Source: JAHFUA01 sp963808725
GTDB taxonomy: Bacteria > Acidobacteriota > Terriglobia > Terriglobales > Acidobacteriaceae
DNA length: 64,000 nt
Direction of reading: 5' to 3'
Assembly (NCBI GenBank): GCA_963808725.1
Contig: CAWEGO010000002.1
Location: 1,798,001 to 1,862,000, forward strand
Part shown: piece after piece, positions 26,612 through 36,009 of the stretch
Layout: each line of letters starts with the position of its first letter
Position numbering within the stretch: the first letter of the stretch is position 1
The notes under the pieces: generated by a model
The model's database searches: none
The model's input: only the letters and a program-made list of their open reading frames with translations
What the model was told of the DNA's origin: nothing
Position numbers and translations under genes: made by a program

Positions 26612-26698
26612 GTACCGAGTACCGAGTACCGAGTGCCAAGTTCGGTTTCATGTCCGAGCGGTTACTCGGTACTCGCAACTCGGTACTCGGTACTAATT
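26611..26698. repeat. Inverted repeat built from AGTACCG words
   Basis: AGTACCGAGTACCGAGTACC faces TACTCGGTACTCGCAACTCG and following words over about 27 bases each, with a loop of about 28 bases. It starts at the yajC stop and ends one base before the secD start codon. It is the clearest example of the class and would form a strong hairpin in the yajC-secD mRNA. Confidence 0.9.
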
Positions 26699-26699
26699 C

Positions 26700-28319
26700 A
26701 TGACCAAGAACCTCTGGATCAAGACACTCCTCATCATCGTGGTGCTGCTGGCTTTTCTGTATGGCATCTTTGGGCTGCCGCAGAAGCTGAGCGGCGAAGG
26801 ATTGAAATCGGCGATCCTCGATCGCATCCACCTGGGCCTGGACTTGAAAGGCGGGACCCACCTGATCCTGCAGGTGATGGTCAACGACGCGGTGAACGCG
26901 GACACCGATCGCGCCGTCGAGCGGCTGAAGGAAGACCTGCGTAGCCGCAACCTCACCTACACCGATATCACCAAGCCTGATCCGGCCAACCATCCTGAGC
27001 AGATCGTGCTCAAAGGGGTACCGCCGGAGGCGAGCGGCGATCTGCGCGGCCTGGTGCAGGACCGGCTTCCTGAGTACAACCTGACCTCGCTACCGGAGAA
27101 CAACTGGCTGCTGGAGATGAAGCCCAGTGTAGCCAACGACCTGAAGAACCGGGCGGTGACCCAGGCCATCGAAACCATCCGCAACCGCGTGGACCAGCTC
27201 GGGGTCAGCGAGCCCACGATCCAGGAGCACGGCCTGGGGCAGTACCAGATCCTAGTGCAACTGCCGGGGGTGGACGACCCCGCGCGTGTGAAGGAGATCA
27301 TCCAGTCCACCGCCATGCTGGAGATTCGGCAGGCGATCAGCGGTCCGTACGCCAGCCAGCAGGAGGCGCTGCGGGCGAATCCCGGCGGCGTTCTCCCGCC
27401 CAATACCATTCTGATGAAGGGGCGCAGCATTGGGAGCACCGGCGAAGCGCCGCAGGAGGCGTACTACATCGTGTCGCGTACAGCCGCGGTCAGTGGCACA
27501 GACCTGCGGCAGGCCACGCCTGGTCGCGATGAGAACGGCCGTCCTGACGTGAGCTTCATCCTCACCGGTGACGGCGGGCGCCGCTTCGCTGCCTTCACCG
27601 GCTCGCACGTGGGCGACAAGCTGGCGGTCGTGCTCGACAACAAGGTGATGGAAGTGGCGACCATCCAGGAGCAGATCCACGATCAGGGGCGCATCACCGG
27701 GGCGTTCACCGAGCAGGCGACCAAGGACCTCGCCATGATCCTGAACTCGGGCGCGCTGCCCGCCTCCATCCATTACCTGGAGGAGCGCACGGTGGGGCCA
27801 TCGCTGGGTGCGGATTCGATTCGCGAAGGTGTGCGCGCGGCCATCATCGGCATGGCCGTGGTGCTGGCTTTCATGCTGGTGTACTACCGCGGCGCGGGCA
27901 TCAATGCCGACGTGAGCTTGACCCTGAACCTGGTCATCCTGCTGGGCTTCCTGGGTTTCACTGGGGCTACGCTGACCCTGCCGGGCATTGCGGGGGTGAT
28001 CCTGACGGTCGGCATGGGCGTCGATTCCAACGTGCTGATCTTCGAGCGCATCCGGGAAGAAGTGCGCAACGGCAAGACGCCGGCTTCGGCCGTGGATCAG
28101 GGTTTCGATCGCGCGTTGACCACGATCATTGACACGCACGTTACGACCATTGTTTCGGCGGCTATCCTGTTCATGTTCGGAACTGGGCCGGTGAAGGGGT
28201 TCGCAGTAACGCTGACCTTCGGCCTGCTGGCCAACCTGTTTACCTCGGTGTTCGTTTCGCGGGTGATCTTCGACGCGGTGCTGAACCGAAAGGCGCGAGG
28301 AGAAGCGTTAAGCATTTAA
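26700..28319 (+). CDS. secD: Protein translocase subunit SecD
   Basis: This 539-residue inner-membrane protein uses the proton gradient to help finish export through SecYEG. It has an N-terminal membrane helix, a P1 periplasmic domain containing the LGLDLKGGTHLIL motif, and five further helices near the C-terminus with GMGVDSNVLIFERIREE. The length is within the normal range. Translation begins one base after the inverted repeat, with no ribosome site in the usual place, so efficient initiation may depend on coupling or on how the hairpin folds. Confidence 0.97.
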   Translation: MTKNLWIKTLLIIVVLLAFLYGIFGLPQKLSGEGLKSAILDRIHLGLDLKGGTHLILQVMVNDAVNADTDRAVERLKEDLRSRNLTYTDITKPDPANHPEQIVLKGVPPEASGDLRGLVQDRLPEYNLTSLPENNWLLEMKPSVANDLKNRAVTQAIETIRNRVDQLGVSEPTIQEHGLGQYQILVQLPGVDDPARVKEIIQSTAMLEIRQAISGPYASQQEALRANPGGVLPPNTILMKGRSIGSTGEAPQEAYYIVSRTAAVSGTDLRQATPGRDENGRPDVSFILTGDGGRRFAAFTGSHVGDKLAVVLDNKVMEVATIQEQIHDQGRITGAFTEQATKDLAMILNSGALPASIHYLEERTVGPSLGADSIREGVRAAIIGMAVVLAFMLVYYRGAGINADVSLTLNLVILLGFLGFTGATLTLPGIAGVILTVGMGVDSNVLIFERIREEVRNGKTPASAVDQGFDRALTTIIDTHVTTIVSAAILFMFGTGPVKGFAVTLTFGLLANLFTSVFVSRVIFDAVLNRKARGEALSI

Positions 28320-28384
28320 TCGGGTCATCGGGTGATTGTGGGTGGGTTATGTGACTGGGTTATTTGGTAATTGGGTAATTGCAG
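28319..28384. repeat. Tandem word repeat (ATTGGGT/ATCGGGT type)
   Basis: ATCGGGTCATCGGGTGATTG, then GGGTTATGTGACTGGGTTAT, then TTGGTAATTGGGTAATTG are variants of a seven- to nine-base word beginning at the secD stop codon. No facing arm is present. Confidence 0.7.
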
Positions 28385-28418
28385 GGGTGGCTCGCGCACG
28401 CCGTCCGCGTTTTCGAGA

Positions 28419-28651
28419 TGTCATCCTGAGCGAAGCCCGAACCGAGCGCAGCGAGGCGAGGGCAAACGAAGATCCGGATACCGATGGTGAGCCCATGCGG
28501 TCAGATAGGCTTAGCAAACGTCCGAAGATTGGAGTAGCAGAACCGAGATCCTTCGCGACCGCTTCCCGCGCTTGTCCGTCCCAGCACGCCAACATCGGGC
28601 GTGCCGGGGACCCCGAAAGCGCGCGGGAACCCTCGGTCGCTCAGGATGACA
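28419..28651. repeat. Long REP-like element between secD and secF
   Basis: TGTCATCCTGAGCGAAGC on the left faces GGTCGCTCAGGATGACA on the right, with inner material GAAGATCCGG / GAGATCCTTCGCGACC. Together with the word repeats on both sides it fills the 429-base gap between secD and secF, where no gene is seen. Confidence 0.8.
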
Positions 28652-28699
28652 TTTTCTTAATGGGGTCGTGCAAGGACGCAGCAGGCCGCGTCCCTGCAA

Positions 28700-28744
28700 A
28701 GCCCAGAGCCAAGATTCTAAGAGTCAAAAGCCAAAAGCTGGTTT
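28700..28744. repeat. Tandem word repeat (AGCCAAA type) before secF
   Basis: CAGAGCCAAGATTCTAAGAG then TCAAAAGCCAAAAGCTGG repeat the word seen upstream of the carboxyltransferase gene. It ends within ten bases of the secF start. Confidence 0.6.
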
Positions 28745-28748
28745 AAAC

Positions 28749-29978
28749 GTGGAATTCTTCAAAAATACGAATATCGACTTCCTGGGGAAGAAGTGGTACT
28801 TCCTGTCGTTTTCGCTGATATTCAGCGTGGCGGGAATCCTCTCCATGCTGTTCTGGCACCACATCCCGCTAGGGATTGATTTCCGCGGCGGGACGCTGGT
28901 GTATGTGAAATTCGCGCAGCAGCCCAACCCGGACGACGTCCGCAAAGCTATGGACCGCGCCGGGCTGCACAACGCCCGCATCCAGCGCTTCGGCGCGCCA
29001 GCCAACAACGAACTGCTGGTGGCGCTCGACATCCAGGAGACCACCGAGCAGGCCCTGGACAAGGGCAAGAACCAGATCATCCACGCGCTCGAGAGCAATG
29101 CCCCCCAGGGCAAGCAGGACCTGAACAACAGCGGCGTGCAGAGCATTAAAGACGACCTGCTCAGCAAGGACCCGCTGCACCTGGGCACCGATGCCGACGC
29201 GCGCTACGGCCAGTTGGCGCAGCAGATCGTCAACTTCCGCGACAAGACCCGCGGCGGCGTGCTCGCGTCACTGGACGATCTGAAGGGCACGGTACCGCCA
29301 GCGGTGCTTTCGGCGCTTGAACAAGACTATTTCGTCTCCAGTTTCGGGGTAAGGAACGTAGAGATCGTCGGTCCCCAGGTGGGGGCGCAATTGCGCAAAC
29401 AGGCGCTGCTGGCGACGCTCTACTCGCTGGCCGGGATGCTGGTTTACCTGTGGTTCCGTTTCGAACTCATCTACGGGGTGGCGGCGGTAGTGGCGTGCTT
29501 CCACGACACGCTCATCACGATGGGAGCTTTCTCATTGACGAACAAGGAGATAACGCTTACTGTTATCGCCGCTATTTTGACCCTGGTGGGGTATTCGATG
29601 AACGACACCATCGTGGTGTTCGACCGCATCCGGGAAAACATCAAGTTGATGCGGCGGGAGAAACTTGCCGAAATCGTGAACCGGAGCATCAACCAAACCC
29701 TGAGCCGGACCATCCTGACTTCGGGGCTGACGTTTCTGACCGTGCTTTCGCTGTTCCTGTTTGGAGGCGAAGTGCTGCACGGGTTCTCGTTTGCGCTGGT
29801 GATCGGCATTTTGATCGGAACCTACTCTTCCATCGCGGTCGCCGCCCCCATGCTGGTGGCCTACCAGGATTGGCGCGGCGGCCAGCGGGGCCGTCCGCTG
29901 CCGGTCGCGGCCGACGTCGGCCGCCGGGAGAAGCTGAAAGCCAAGATACTAAGGGGTCCTCGGCCGTCGGCCAAGTAG
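28749..29978 (+). CDS. secF: Protein translocase subunit SecF
   Basis: A 409-residue protein with the SecF features: an N-terminal helix after a short cytosolic start (VEFFKNTNIDFLGKKWYF), LGIDFRGGTLVYVKF, and four more helices with GYSMNDTIVVFDRIRENIKLMRR split over the motif. It forms the SecDF complex. The periplasmic loop is about 90 residues longer than in E. coli SecF (323 residues). The GTG start is chosen because sequence upstream in the frame is repeat-derived and the family begins here. Confidence 0.95.
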   Translation: MEFFKNTNIDFLGKKWYFLSFSLIFSVAGILSMLFWHHIPLGIDFRGGTLVYVKFAQQPNPDDVRKAMDRAGLHNARIQRFGAPANNELLVALDIQETTEQALDKGKNQIIHALESNAPQGKQDLNNSGVQSIKDDLLSKDPLHLGTDADARYGQLAQQIVNFRDKTRGGVLASLDDLKGTVPPAVLSALEQDYFVSSFGVRNVEIVGPQVGAQLRKQALLATLYSLAGMLVYLWFRFELIYGVAAVVACFHDTLITMGAFSLTNKEITLTVIAAILTLVGYSMNDTIVVFDRIRENIKLMRREKLAEIVNRSINQTLSRTILTSGLTFLTVLSLFLFGGEVLHGFSFALVIGILIGTYSSIAVAAPMLVAYQDWRGGQRGRPLPVAADVGRREKLKAKILRGPRPSAK

Positions 29979-30129
29979 AGTATCGCGGTGGCCGTTCCTA
30001 GCCTGCCCTGAGAGCAGCGAAGGGACCAACAGCCGAGGACGGTGTTCGGGGGTAACTGCGGAGGCCCGGGAGCAAAATGCGGGCTGGCGGTGTCTAAAGA
30101 GGGGTTGGAAACTACACGGAGATAAGGCT

Positions 30130-30870
30130 ATGTTTGAAGACAGCCTTTTGGAATCCTCGGGCAGGCTCAGAACCAGGCGGAAATGGACCACGGTATTGTC
30201 GTTGCTCCTGCAGTGTCTGCTGATCGGAGTGATGATTCTGGTCCCGCTCATTTACACGGAAGCGCTGCCCAGACAGCAACTGATGACCTTCCTGGTTGCG
30301 CCCCCGCCGCCGCCCCCGCCGCCCCCGCCGCCGGCCGCCATGCCAGTGAGGGTGGTCAAGGTGATCCAGACCGATATTATGAACGGTCAACTGCGCACTC
30401 CCACCAAGATTCCGCAGAAAGTCGCGATGATCAAGGAAGAGGCGCCTCCGCCGATGACCACAGGGGGTGTGATCGGAGGCGTTCAGGGCGGAGTGCCGGG
30501 CGGTTCGCTGAACGGAGTGATGGGCGGGATCATCGGTAACATCCCGGTGGCGATGCCCAAGGTGGTCGCCCCGCCCGCCCGCGTGCGGGTATCGGCAGGC
30601 GTCCAGCAGGGCAACCTCATCTCCCAGGTCAGACCGACTTATCCTGCGATTGCCAAGTCCGCGCGCATCCAAGGGGCAGTGGTGCTGCAGGCCGAGATAA
30701 GTAAACAGGGGACCATCGAAAACCTCCGGGTGATCAGTGGGCATCCTATGTTGGTACAGAATGCGCTGGACGCGGTCAAGCAATGGCGGTACAAGCCGTA
30801 CCTGCTCAATGGCGAGCCGGTGCCGGTGGAGACCACCATCACGGTGAACTTCACCCTGTCGGGAGGATAG
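30130..30870 (+). CDS. tonB: TonB-family energy transducer
   Basis: A 246-residue protein with a cytosolic N-terminus, one membrane helix (VLSLLLQCLLIGVMILVPLIY), a run of prolines as periplasmic spacer, a Gly-rich linker and the C-terminal TonB fold (RPTYPAIAKSARIQGAVVL, then WRYKPYLLNGEPVPVET). It links the proton-motive force captured by ExbB/ExbD to outer-membrane receptors. GGAGATAAGG precedes the ATG. First gene of a probable operon tonB-exbB-exbD-exbD-TPR. Confidence 0.95.
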   Translation: MFEDSLLESSGRLRTRRKWTTVLSLLLQCLLIGVMILVPLIYTEALPRQQLMTFLVAPPPPPPPPPPPAAMPVRVVKVIQTDIMNGQLRTPTKIPQKVAMIKEEAPPPMTTGGVIGGVQGGVPGGSLNGVMGGIIGNIPVAMPKVVAPPARVRVSAGVQQGNLISQVRPTYPAIAKSARIQGAVVLQAEISKQGTIENLRVISGHPMLVQNALDAVKQWRYKPYLLNGEPVPVETTITVNFTLSGG

Positions 30871-31043
30871 AAACAGGATTCAGCGGCGGTTGTGGAGATG
30901 TGGCCACGTCCGCCCGTAACCCGCTGGAGGTTGAATCCCGTGTTAGGCTGGGCCAGCCTGGATTCAAGAAGTTCTGAAGACCGCTCGAACAGAGCAGATT
31001 CAAAGACACACGAAAGAAGTTCTGAGGAGGAAAGGATTAACAC

Positions 31044-31802
31044 ATGTTGCTAGCACAGATTGCAAGTCTCGGTTTGAACTCCGTCCATAGCGCCGCGCTG
31101 TGGATGTTCCAGGAAGGCGGGGAGATCGGTTGGAACCCGGTTGCACTATGGCACCAGATGGGCGTCCTGGCCAAGGCCGTGGTGATCATCCTGTTCATCA
31201 TGTCGGCCTGGTCGATCGGGGTGATGATCGATCGCTGGATGGCGTTCAATTCCGCCCGCAAGCAGTCGCGCATGTTCGCCCCGGCCGTGGCCGGCGCGCT
31301 GCGTGAAGGCAAGATCGAAGAAGCCATCCGTGTTGCCGAGCGGCATAAGAAGAGCCACTTGGCTAAGGTGGTTACCGCCGGTCTGCAGGAATTCAAGGCC
31401 CACGGCGAGTCCGCCGAGATTCCGGGTGAGGACATCGAGGCCAGCAAGCGGGCGCTGGAGCGCGCCGAAGCCATCGTGCACGCCGAGCTCAAGCGCGGCC
31501 TGGGCGGCTTGGCCACCATCGGATCCACCGCCCCGTTCGTGGGACTGCTGGGCACGGTGGTCGGCATCATCAACGCCTTCCAGGGGATTTCAGCGCAGAA
31601 GGCCACCGGTTTGGGCGCCGTCGCCGGAGGTATTTCCGAAGCGCTGGTGACCACCGCCGTCGGGTTGTTCGTCGCCATCCCCGCGGTGATGATGTTCAAC
31701 TACTTCACCAACAAGGTGGAGGCCTTCGACGTGGAGATGGACAACTCGTCGAGCGAACTGATCGATTATTTCCTCAAGCGCCGCGGTGCGGTGCGGCGTT
31801 AA
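31044..31802 (+). CDS. exbB: ExbB/MotA/TolQ proton-channel protein
   Basis: A 252-residue inner-membrane protein with three helices: VVIILFIMSAWSIGVMIDRW, TAPFVGLLGTVVGIINAF and VTTAVGLFVAIPAVMMFNYF. The pattern of helix 2 (GLLGTVxGxIxxF) and the Thr-rich start of helix 3 are diagnostic of the ExbB/TolQ family, which forms a pentamer around ExbD. GAGGAGGAAAGG stands before the ATG. An N-terminal 25-residue extension before the first helix is common in this group. Confidence 0.95.
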   Translation: MLLAQIASLGLNSVHSAALWMFQEGGEIGWNPVALWHQMGVLAKAVVIILFIMSAWSIGVMIDRWMAFNSARKQSRMFAPAVAGALREGKIEEAIRVAERHKKSHLAKVVTAGLQEFKAHGESAEIPGEDIEASKRALERAEAIVHAELKRGLGGLATIGSTAPFVGLLGTVVGIINAFQGISAQKATGLGAVAGGISEALVTTAVGLFVAIPAVMMFNYFTNKVEAFDVEMDNSSSELIDYFLKRRGAVRR

Positions 31803-31823
31803 GCGCGCCAGCGGAGTCGAACT

Positions 31824-32279
<456 letters not shown>

Positions 32280-32292
32280 CGAGGAACTGAAT

Positions 32293-32733
32293 ATGGCAAT
32301 GGCAATCGGTGGGCCTAGCGGACTCAACGCCGACCCCAACGTAACCCCGCTGATCGACGTGCTGCTGGTGCTGCTGATCATCTTCATGGTCATCACACCG
32401 CTCACGCCCAAAGGCCTGGACGCGCTGGTGCCGCAGCCGCCTCCGCCCAACCAGAAGACGCCGCCGCCCGCCGCCGATCGCACCGTGGTGGTGCAGTTGC
32501 TGAAGGGCGCCGGCGGCAGAACCGCCTTGAAGATCAACCAGGACGACGTCACGTGGGACACCTTGCAGGGGCGCCTGGAAGAAATCTACAAGACACGCGC
32601 CGAAAAGGTGATGTTCGTCAAGGCCGATAATGACCTGGAGTTCGCCCAGGTGGCGCAGGTGATTGATATCGCCCATGCCGCCGGGGTGGAAAAGGTCGGC
32701 CTGATCACGGCCAAGATTGAGGCTGGGGGCTAG
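32293..32733 (+). CDS. exbD: ExbD/TolR family protein, second copy
   Basis: A 146-residue paralogue of the preceding gene with the same helix (NVTPLIDVLLVLLIIFMVI, conserved Asp) and a domain ending VMFVKADNDLEFAQVAQVID. It differs by a Pro-rich stretch (PQPPPPNQKTPPPA). Tandem ExbD genes are frequent in this type of operon; since ExbB pentamers enclose two ExbD chains, a heterodimer is possible. Separated by 13 bases from its neighbour. Confidence 0.94.
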   Translation: MAMAIGGPSGLNADPNVTPLIDVLLVLLIIFMVITPLTPKGLDALVPQPPPPNQKTPPPAADRTVVVQLLKGAGGRTALKINQDDVTWDTLQGRLEEIYKTRAEKVMFVKADNDLEFAQVAQVIDIAHAAGVEKVGLITAKIEAGG

Positions 32734-32758
32734 TCTTCCAACAAATGGATGACATCGC

Positions 32759-32950
32759 GTGAACATTGACGATAGGCTCGACCGGCTCGTGGAACGTCAC
32801 GAAGCCCTCGCCGAGTCAGTGCAACTGCTGACGCGGGACGTACACAGCCTTGCGGAGTCGGTGCAAACCCACGAACGATACCTATCCGAGATCAAGGAGT
32901 GCACCGCGCGCTTGCTGCACGTTGCACAGTCTTCCGGAGAAAAGCACTGA
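32759..32950 (+). CDS. Small coiled-coil protein of unknown function
   Basis: A 63-residue helical protein with a heptad pattern (LDRLVERHEALAESVQLLTRD and onward, broken here) and no membrane segment. It starts at a GTG and its last codon overlaps the TPR lipoprotein ATG. Translational coupling inside the TonB operon makes it likely real. It may oligomerise through the coiled coil, but its partner is unknown. Confidence 0.55.
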   Translation: MNIDDRLDRLVERHEALAESVQLLTRDVHSLAESVQTHERYLSEIKECTARLLHVAQSSGEKH

Positions 32951-33807
32951 TGAAATCAACGTCGGAAAACGGCCGACCTGGCAAACACTTCCTGACCAGG
33001 GCGGCGGCACTCTTGAGCCTCGCGGCTGTGCTTCTAGTCCTTGCCGGATGCACCAAGCTGAAGGCCCGCGACCAGCTCAACAAGGGCGTTCAGGCTTACA
33101 AGAACGCCAAGTACGAAGATGCCATCGCGCACTTCCAGAAGGCGGTGGCCCTGGATCCCAGGCTGCTCAACGCGCGCCTGTACCTGGCGACCGCCTATGC
33201 GCAGCAGTACATCCCCGGCGCCGATACTCCGGAAAACAACCAGATGGGGCAGCAGGCGATCGACGAGTACAAGCGCGTGCTGGAGATGGACCCCCGCAAC
33301 ATCAACAGCGTGAAGGGCATCGCCTCGCTCTACTTCAACATGAAGAAGTTCGAGCAGGCCAAGGAGTACCACGAGAAGGCCAAACAGCTCGATCCCAATG
33401 ATCCGGAAGAGTATTACTCCATCGCGGTGATCGACTGGACGCAGTCCTACGCGCCGCGGCAGGAAGAACGCGCCAAGCTGGGACTGAAGCCGGAGGAGCC
33501 GATCCCAGCGAAGGAGAAGAAGGTCTGCGAATCGCTGCGCGACCGCAACCTGCCCAAAGTGGATGAGGGCATCCAGAATCTGACCAAAGCGCTGCAGCTC
33601 CGTCCCGACTACGACGACGCCATGGCCTACCTGAACCTGCTCTACCGGGAGAAGGCGGATATAGAATGCGGCGATCCCGAAGCCCGCGCCGCCGACCTGA
33701 AGATCGCCGACGACTGGGTGGACAAAACCATGGCCACCAAAAAGCAGAATGCCGAGAAGCTGGCACAGAAGGGCGGCGGCATCGTCACCCCCGAGCAGCC
33801 GAAGTAA
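32950..33807 (+). CDS. TPR-repeat lipoprotein
   Basis: A 285-residue protein with a lipoprotein signal ending LVLAGC (Cys34). It has at least three tetratricopeptide repeats, for example GVQAYKNAKYEDAIAHFQKA, then ALDPRLLNARLYLATAYAQ, then EYKRVLEMDPRNINSVKG and KKFEQAKEYHEKAKQLDP. TPRs are protein-docking surfaces. Placement as the last gene of the TonB cluster suggests it helps assemble or stabilise that machinery in the periplasm or at the outer membrane. A clear terminator follows. Confidence 0.9.
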   Translation: MKSTSENGRPGKHFLTRAAALLSLAAVLLVLAGCTKLKARDQLNKGVQAYKNAKYEDAIAHFQKAVALDPRLLNARLYLATAYAQQYIPGADTPENNQMGQQAIDEYKRVLEMDPRNINSVKGIASLYFNMKKFEQAKEYHEKAKQLDPNDPEEYYSIAVIDWTQSYAPRQEERAKLGLKPEEPIPAKEKKVCESLRDRNLPKVDEGIQNLTKALQLRPDYDDAMAYLNLLYREKADIECGDPEARAADLKIADDWVDKTMATKKQNAEKLAQKGGGIVTPEQPK

Positions 33808-33827
33808 GAACCATCCTCCTCAGAAGG

Positions 33828-33855
33828 AAAAGCCTCTCCGCGGCGAGAGGCTTTT
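33828..33855 (+). terminator. Intrinsic terminator of the TonB operon
   Basis: AAAAGCCTCTC and GAGAGGCTTTT form an 11-base-pair stem with a GC-rich loop of six bases, continuing CTGTTT. It follows the TPR gene stop codon by 20 bases. Confidence 0.85.
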
Positions 33856-33965
33856 CTGTTTCGCCCGAAAGGTTCTGGGGTACCGATGATCGTGTGATGG
33901 TCGCACGTCACAGCGTAGGAGCGCTTCTCTTCGAGTAGAATTGCCTGTTTCGCAACGCTGTCGTC

Positions 33966-35504
33966 ATGTTCAAGAAGATTCTCATCGCCAATCGGGGAGA
34001 GATCGCGGTACGCGTGATCCGCGGCTGCCGCGAGATGGGCATTTCGCCGGTAGCGGTTTATTCCGACGTGGACCGGGCGGCGCTGCACGTGCGCAAGGCT
34101 GACGAGGCTTACCACATCGGTCCGGCGACGGCCAGCGAGTCCTACCTGAATATCCCCAAGCTGATCGAAGTGGCCCGCAAGTCGGGAGCTGAGGCGGTGC
34201 ATCCGGGATACGGCTTCTTGTCTGAAAATCCCAGCTTCAACCGCGCCTGCCGCGAGGCTGGGATCAAGTTCATCGGTCCCACGCCGGAAGCCATGGAACT
34301 GATGGGCTCGAAGACCCGCGCCCGCCAGACCATGGAGAAAGCCGGCGTGCCCTTCGTTCCGGGCACTACCAAGGGGCTCGAATCGCTGGCGCAGGCGCGC
34401 GAAGTTGCAGCAAAGATCGGATATCCGGTGATGCTGAAGGCGGCGGGCGGCGGAGGCGGCAAAGGCATGCGCGCGGTCCGTGTTCCTGAGGAGCTGGCGT
34501 CAGCGCTCGAGCAGGCCAAGAGCGAGGCCATGCGCTCCTTTAAGGACGACGAGGTTTACATCGAGAAGCTGATCGAGAATCCGCGCCATATCGAGGTGCA
34601 GATCCTGGGAGACGAGCATGGCAACCTGGTGTATCTGGGCGAGCGCGAGTGCTCGGTGCAGCGGCGTCACCAGAAGGTGCTGGAGGAATCGCCGTCCGCG
34701 TTCGTCGATCCCGAGATGCGGCGGCGGATGGGCGAGACGGCGGTGCGCGTCGGCAAGGCGGCCGCTTATTCCAACGCCGGCACCGTCGAGTTCCTGGTGG
34801 ATGAGAAGAAGAACTTCTACTTTCTGGAGGTCAATGCGCGCTTGCAGGTGGAGCATCCAGTGACGGAGTTCGTCACCGGGCTGGACCTGGTGCACCTGCA
34901 GATCCGCATCGCCGCCGGCGAGAAGCTGCCCTTCCGGCAGGAAGACATCACGCTGCGCGGCCACGCCATCGAGTGCCGCGTCTACGCCGAGGACCCGGAC
35001 AACCACTACATGCCCAGCCCGGGAACCATCACCCGCCTGCTGCAGCCTTCCGGTCCCGGCATTCGGCGCGACAGCGGCGTGTACGAAGGCTGGACCGTGC
35101 CCATCGACTACGATCCGCTGCTGGCCAAGGTGATCGGCTATGCCCCCACCCGCCAGGAGGCCATCGCGCGCCTCGACCGAGCGATGTACGAATACTTCGC
35201 CGGCGGCATCAAGACCAATATTTCGCTGTTTCGGCGTATCCTGCACGATCCCGACTTCATCGCCGGCAAGATCAACACCGGTTACCTCGACCGCCTGCTG
35301 GAGCGCAGCAAGAAGGAGCTGCACGAGGCGCGCGACGGAGACCGCCGGATCGCCGCGGTGGCTGCTGTCCTGTTTACGCAGATGGAGAACGGTGCGGCAG
35401 TTCCGGCCGGGACTGCGTCGCCTGCCGCTGGGGTGAGCGCGGATGGCACTGCTGCCACCAACTGGAAGCGGGCGGCGCGCAGCGAAGCTTTGCGCTCCAA
35501 GTGA
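33966..35504 (+). CDS. accC: Biotin carboxylase (acetyl/propionyl-CoA carboxylase)
   Basis: This 512-residue protein carboxylates biotin using ATP and bicarbonate. It has the N-terminal domain (FKKILIANRGEIAVRVIRGCR), the ATP-grasp Gly-rich loop (KAAGGGGGKGMRAVR), ERECSVQRRHQK, and the catalytic stretch FLEVNARLQVEHPVTE. The last 50 residues after the normal AccC end (LDRLLERSK) form an Ala-rich extension. The start follows the usual family N-terminus. The biotin-carrier gene begins two bases after its stop, so the two are co-translated. Confidence 0.96.
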   Translation: MFKKILIANRGEIAVRVIRGCREMGISPVAVYSDVDRAALHVRKADEAYHIGPATASESYLNIPKLIEVARKSGAEAVHPGYGFLSENPSFNRACREAGIKFIGPTPEAMELMGSKTRARQTMEKAGVPFVPGTTKGLESLAQAREVAAKIGYPVMLKAAGGGGGKGMRAVRVPEELASALEQAKSEAMRSFKDDEVYIEKLIENPRHIEVQILGDEHGNLVYLGERECSVQRRHQKVLEESPSAFVDPEMRRRMGETAVRVGKAAAYSNAGTVEFLVDEKKNFYFLEVNARLQVEHPVTEFVTGLDLVHLQIRIAAGEKLPFRQEDITLRGHAIECRVYAEDPDNHYMPSPGTITRLLQPSGPGIRRDSGVYEGWTVPIDYDPLLAKVIGYAPTRQEAIARLDRAMYEYFAGGIKTNISLFRRILHDPDFIAGKINTGYLDRLLERSKKELHEARDGDRRIAAVAAVLFTQMENGAAVPAGTASPAAGVSADGTAATNWKRAARSEALRSK

Positions 35505-35505
35505 A

Positions 35506-36006
35506 ATGATTTACGAAGTCACCATCGACGGCAAGATGCACCGGGTGGAGCTGACACGTGGTTCGGACGCAAAGCTGCAATGTCTTTTGGACGCCCGCGA
35601 GTTGAGCGTGGACGCGGTCGAAGCCGGCCGCGACATCCTCTCGATCGTGATCGATGGCCGGGCTTGGGAGGTCAAGCGCGAGCGGGTGGGCGGCGAGATG
35701 CACCTGATGATTGCCGGCGAGCGCTATGAGGCCGAGGTCCGCGATCCGCGTTCCTTTCGGGCGCGCAAGGCCGCCGGCGCCGGGCTGGAAGGCCCCAAGA
35801 AGCTGGTCTCACCGATGCCGGGCAAAGTAGTGCGCGTGCTGGTTACGGCCGGAGCAGACGTCGAGGCCGGGCAGGGCATCATCGTGGTGGAAGCCATGAA
35901 GATGCAGAACGAGATCAAATCGCCCAAGAAGGGCAAAGTCAGCAAGATCATCGCCGCCGAAGGAGCGACGGTGAATGCCGGGGAAGCGCTGGCCATCGTG
36001 GAGTAA
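35506..36006 (+). CDS. accB: Biotin carboxyl carrier protein
   Basis: A 166-residue protein. Residues 90-166 are a biotinyl domain with the biotin-accepting Lys in EAMKMQNEI. The N-terminal half (VTIDGKMHRVELTR) resembles the BT or linker domain of propionyl/methylcrotonyl-CoA carboxylase alpha subunits rather than classical AccB. With accC it would form a split alpha subunit that pairs with the carboxyltransferase encoded 14 kb upstream. ATG is one base after the accC TGA. Confidence 0.93.
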   Translation: MIYEVTIDGKMHRVELTRGSDAKLQCLLDARELSVDAVEAGRDILSIVIDGRAWEVKRERVGGEMHLMIAGERYEAEVRDPRSFRARKAAGAGLEGPKKLVSPMPGKVVRVLVTAGADVEAGQGIIVVEAMKMQNEIKSPKKGKVSKIIAAEGATVNAGEALAIVE

Positions 36007-36009
36007 AGT

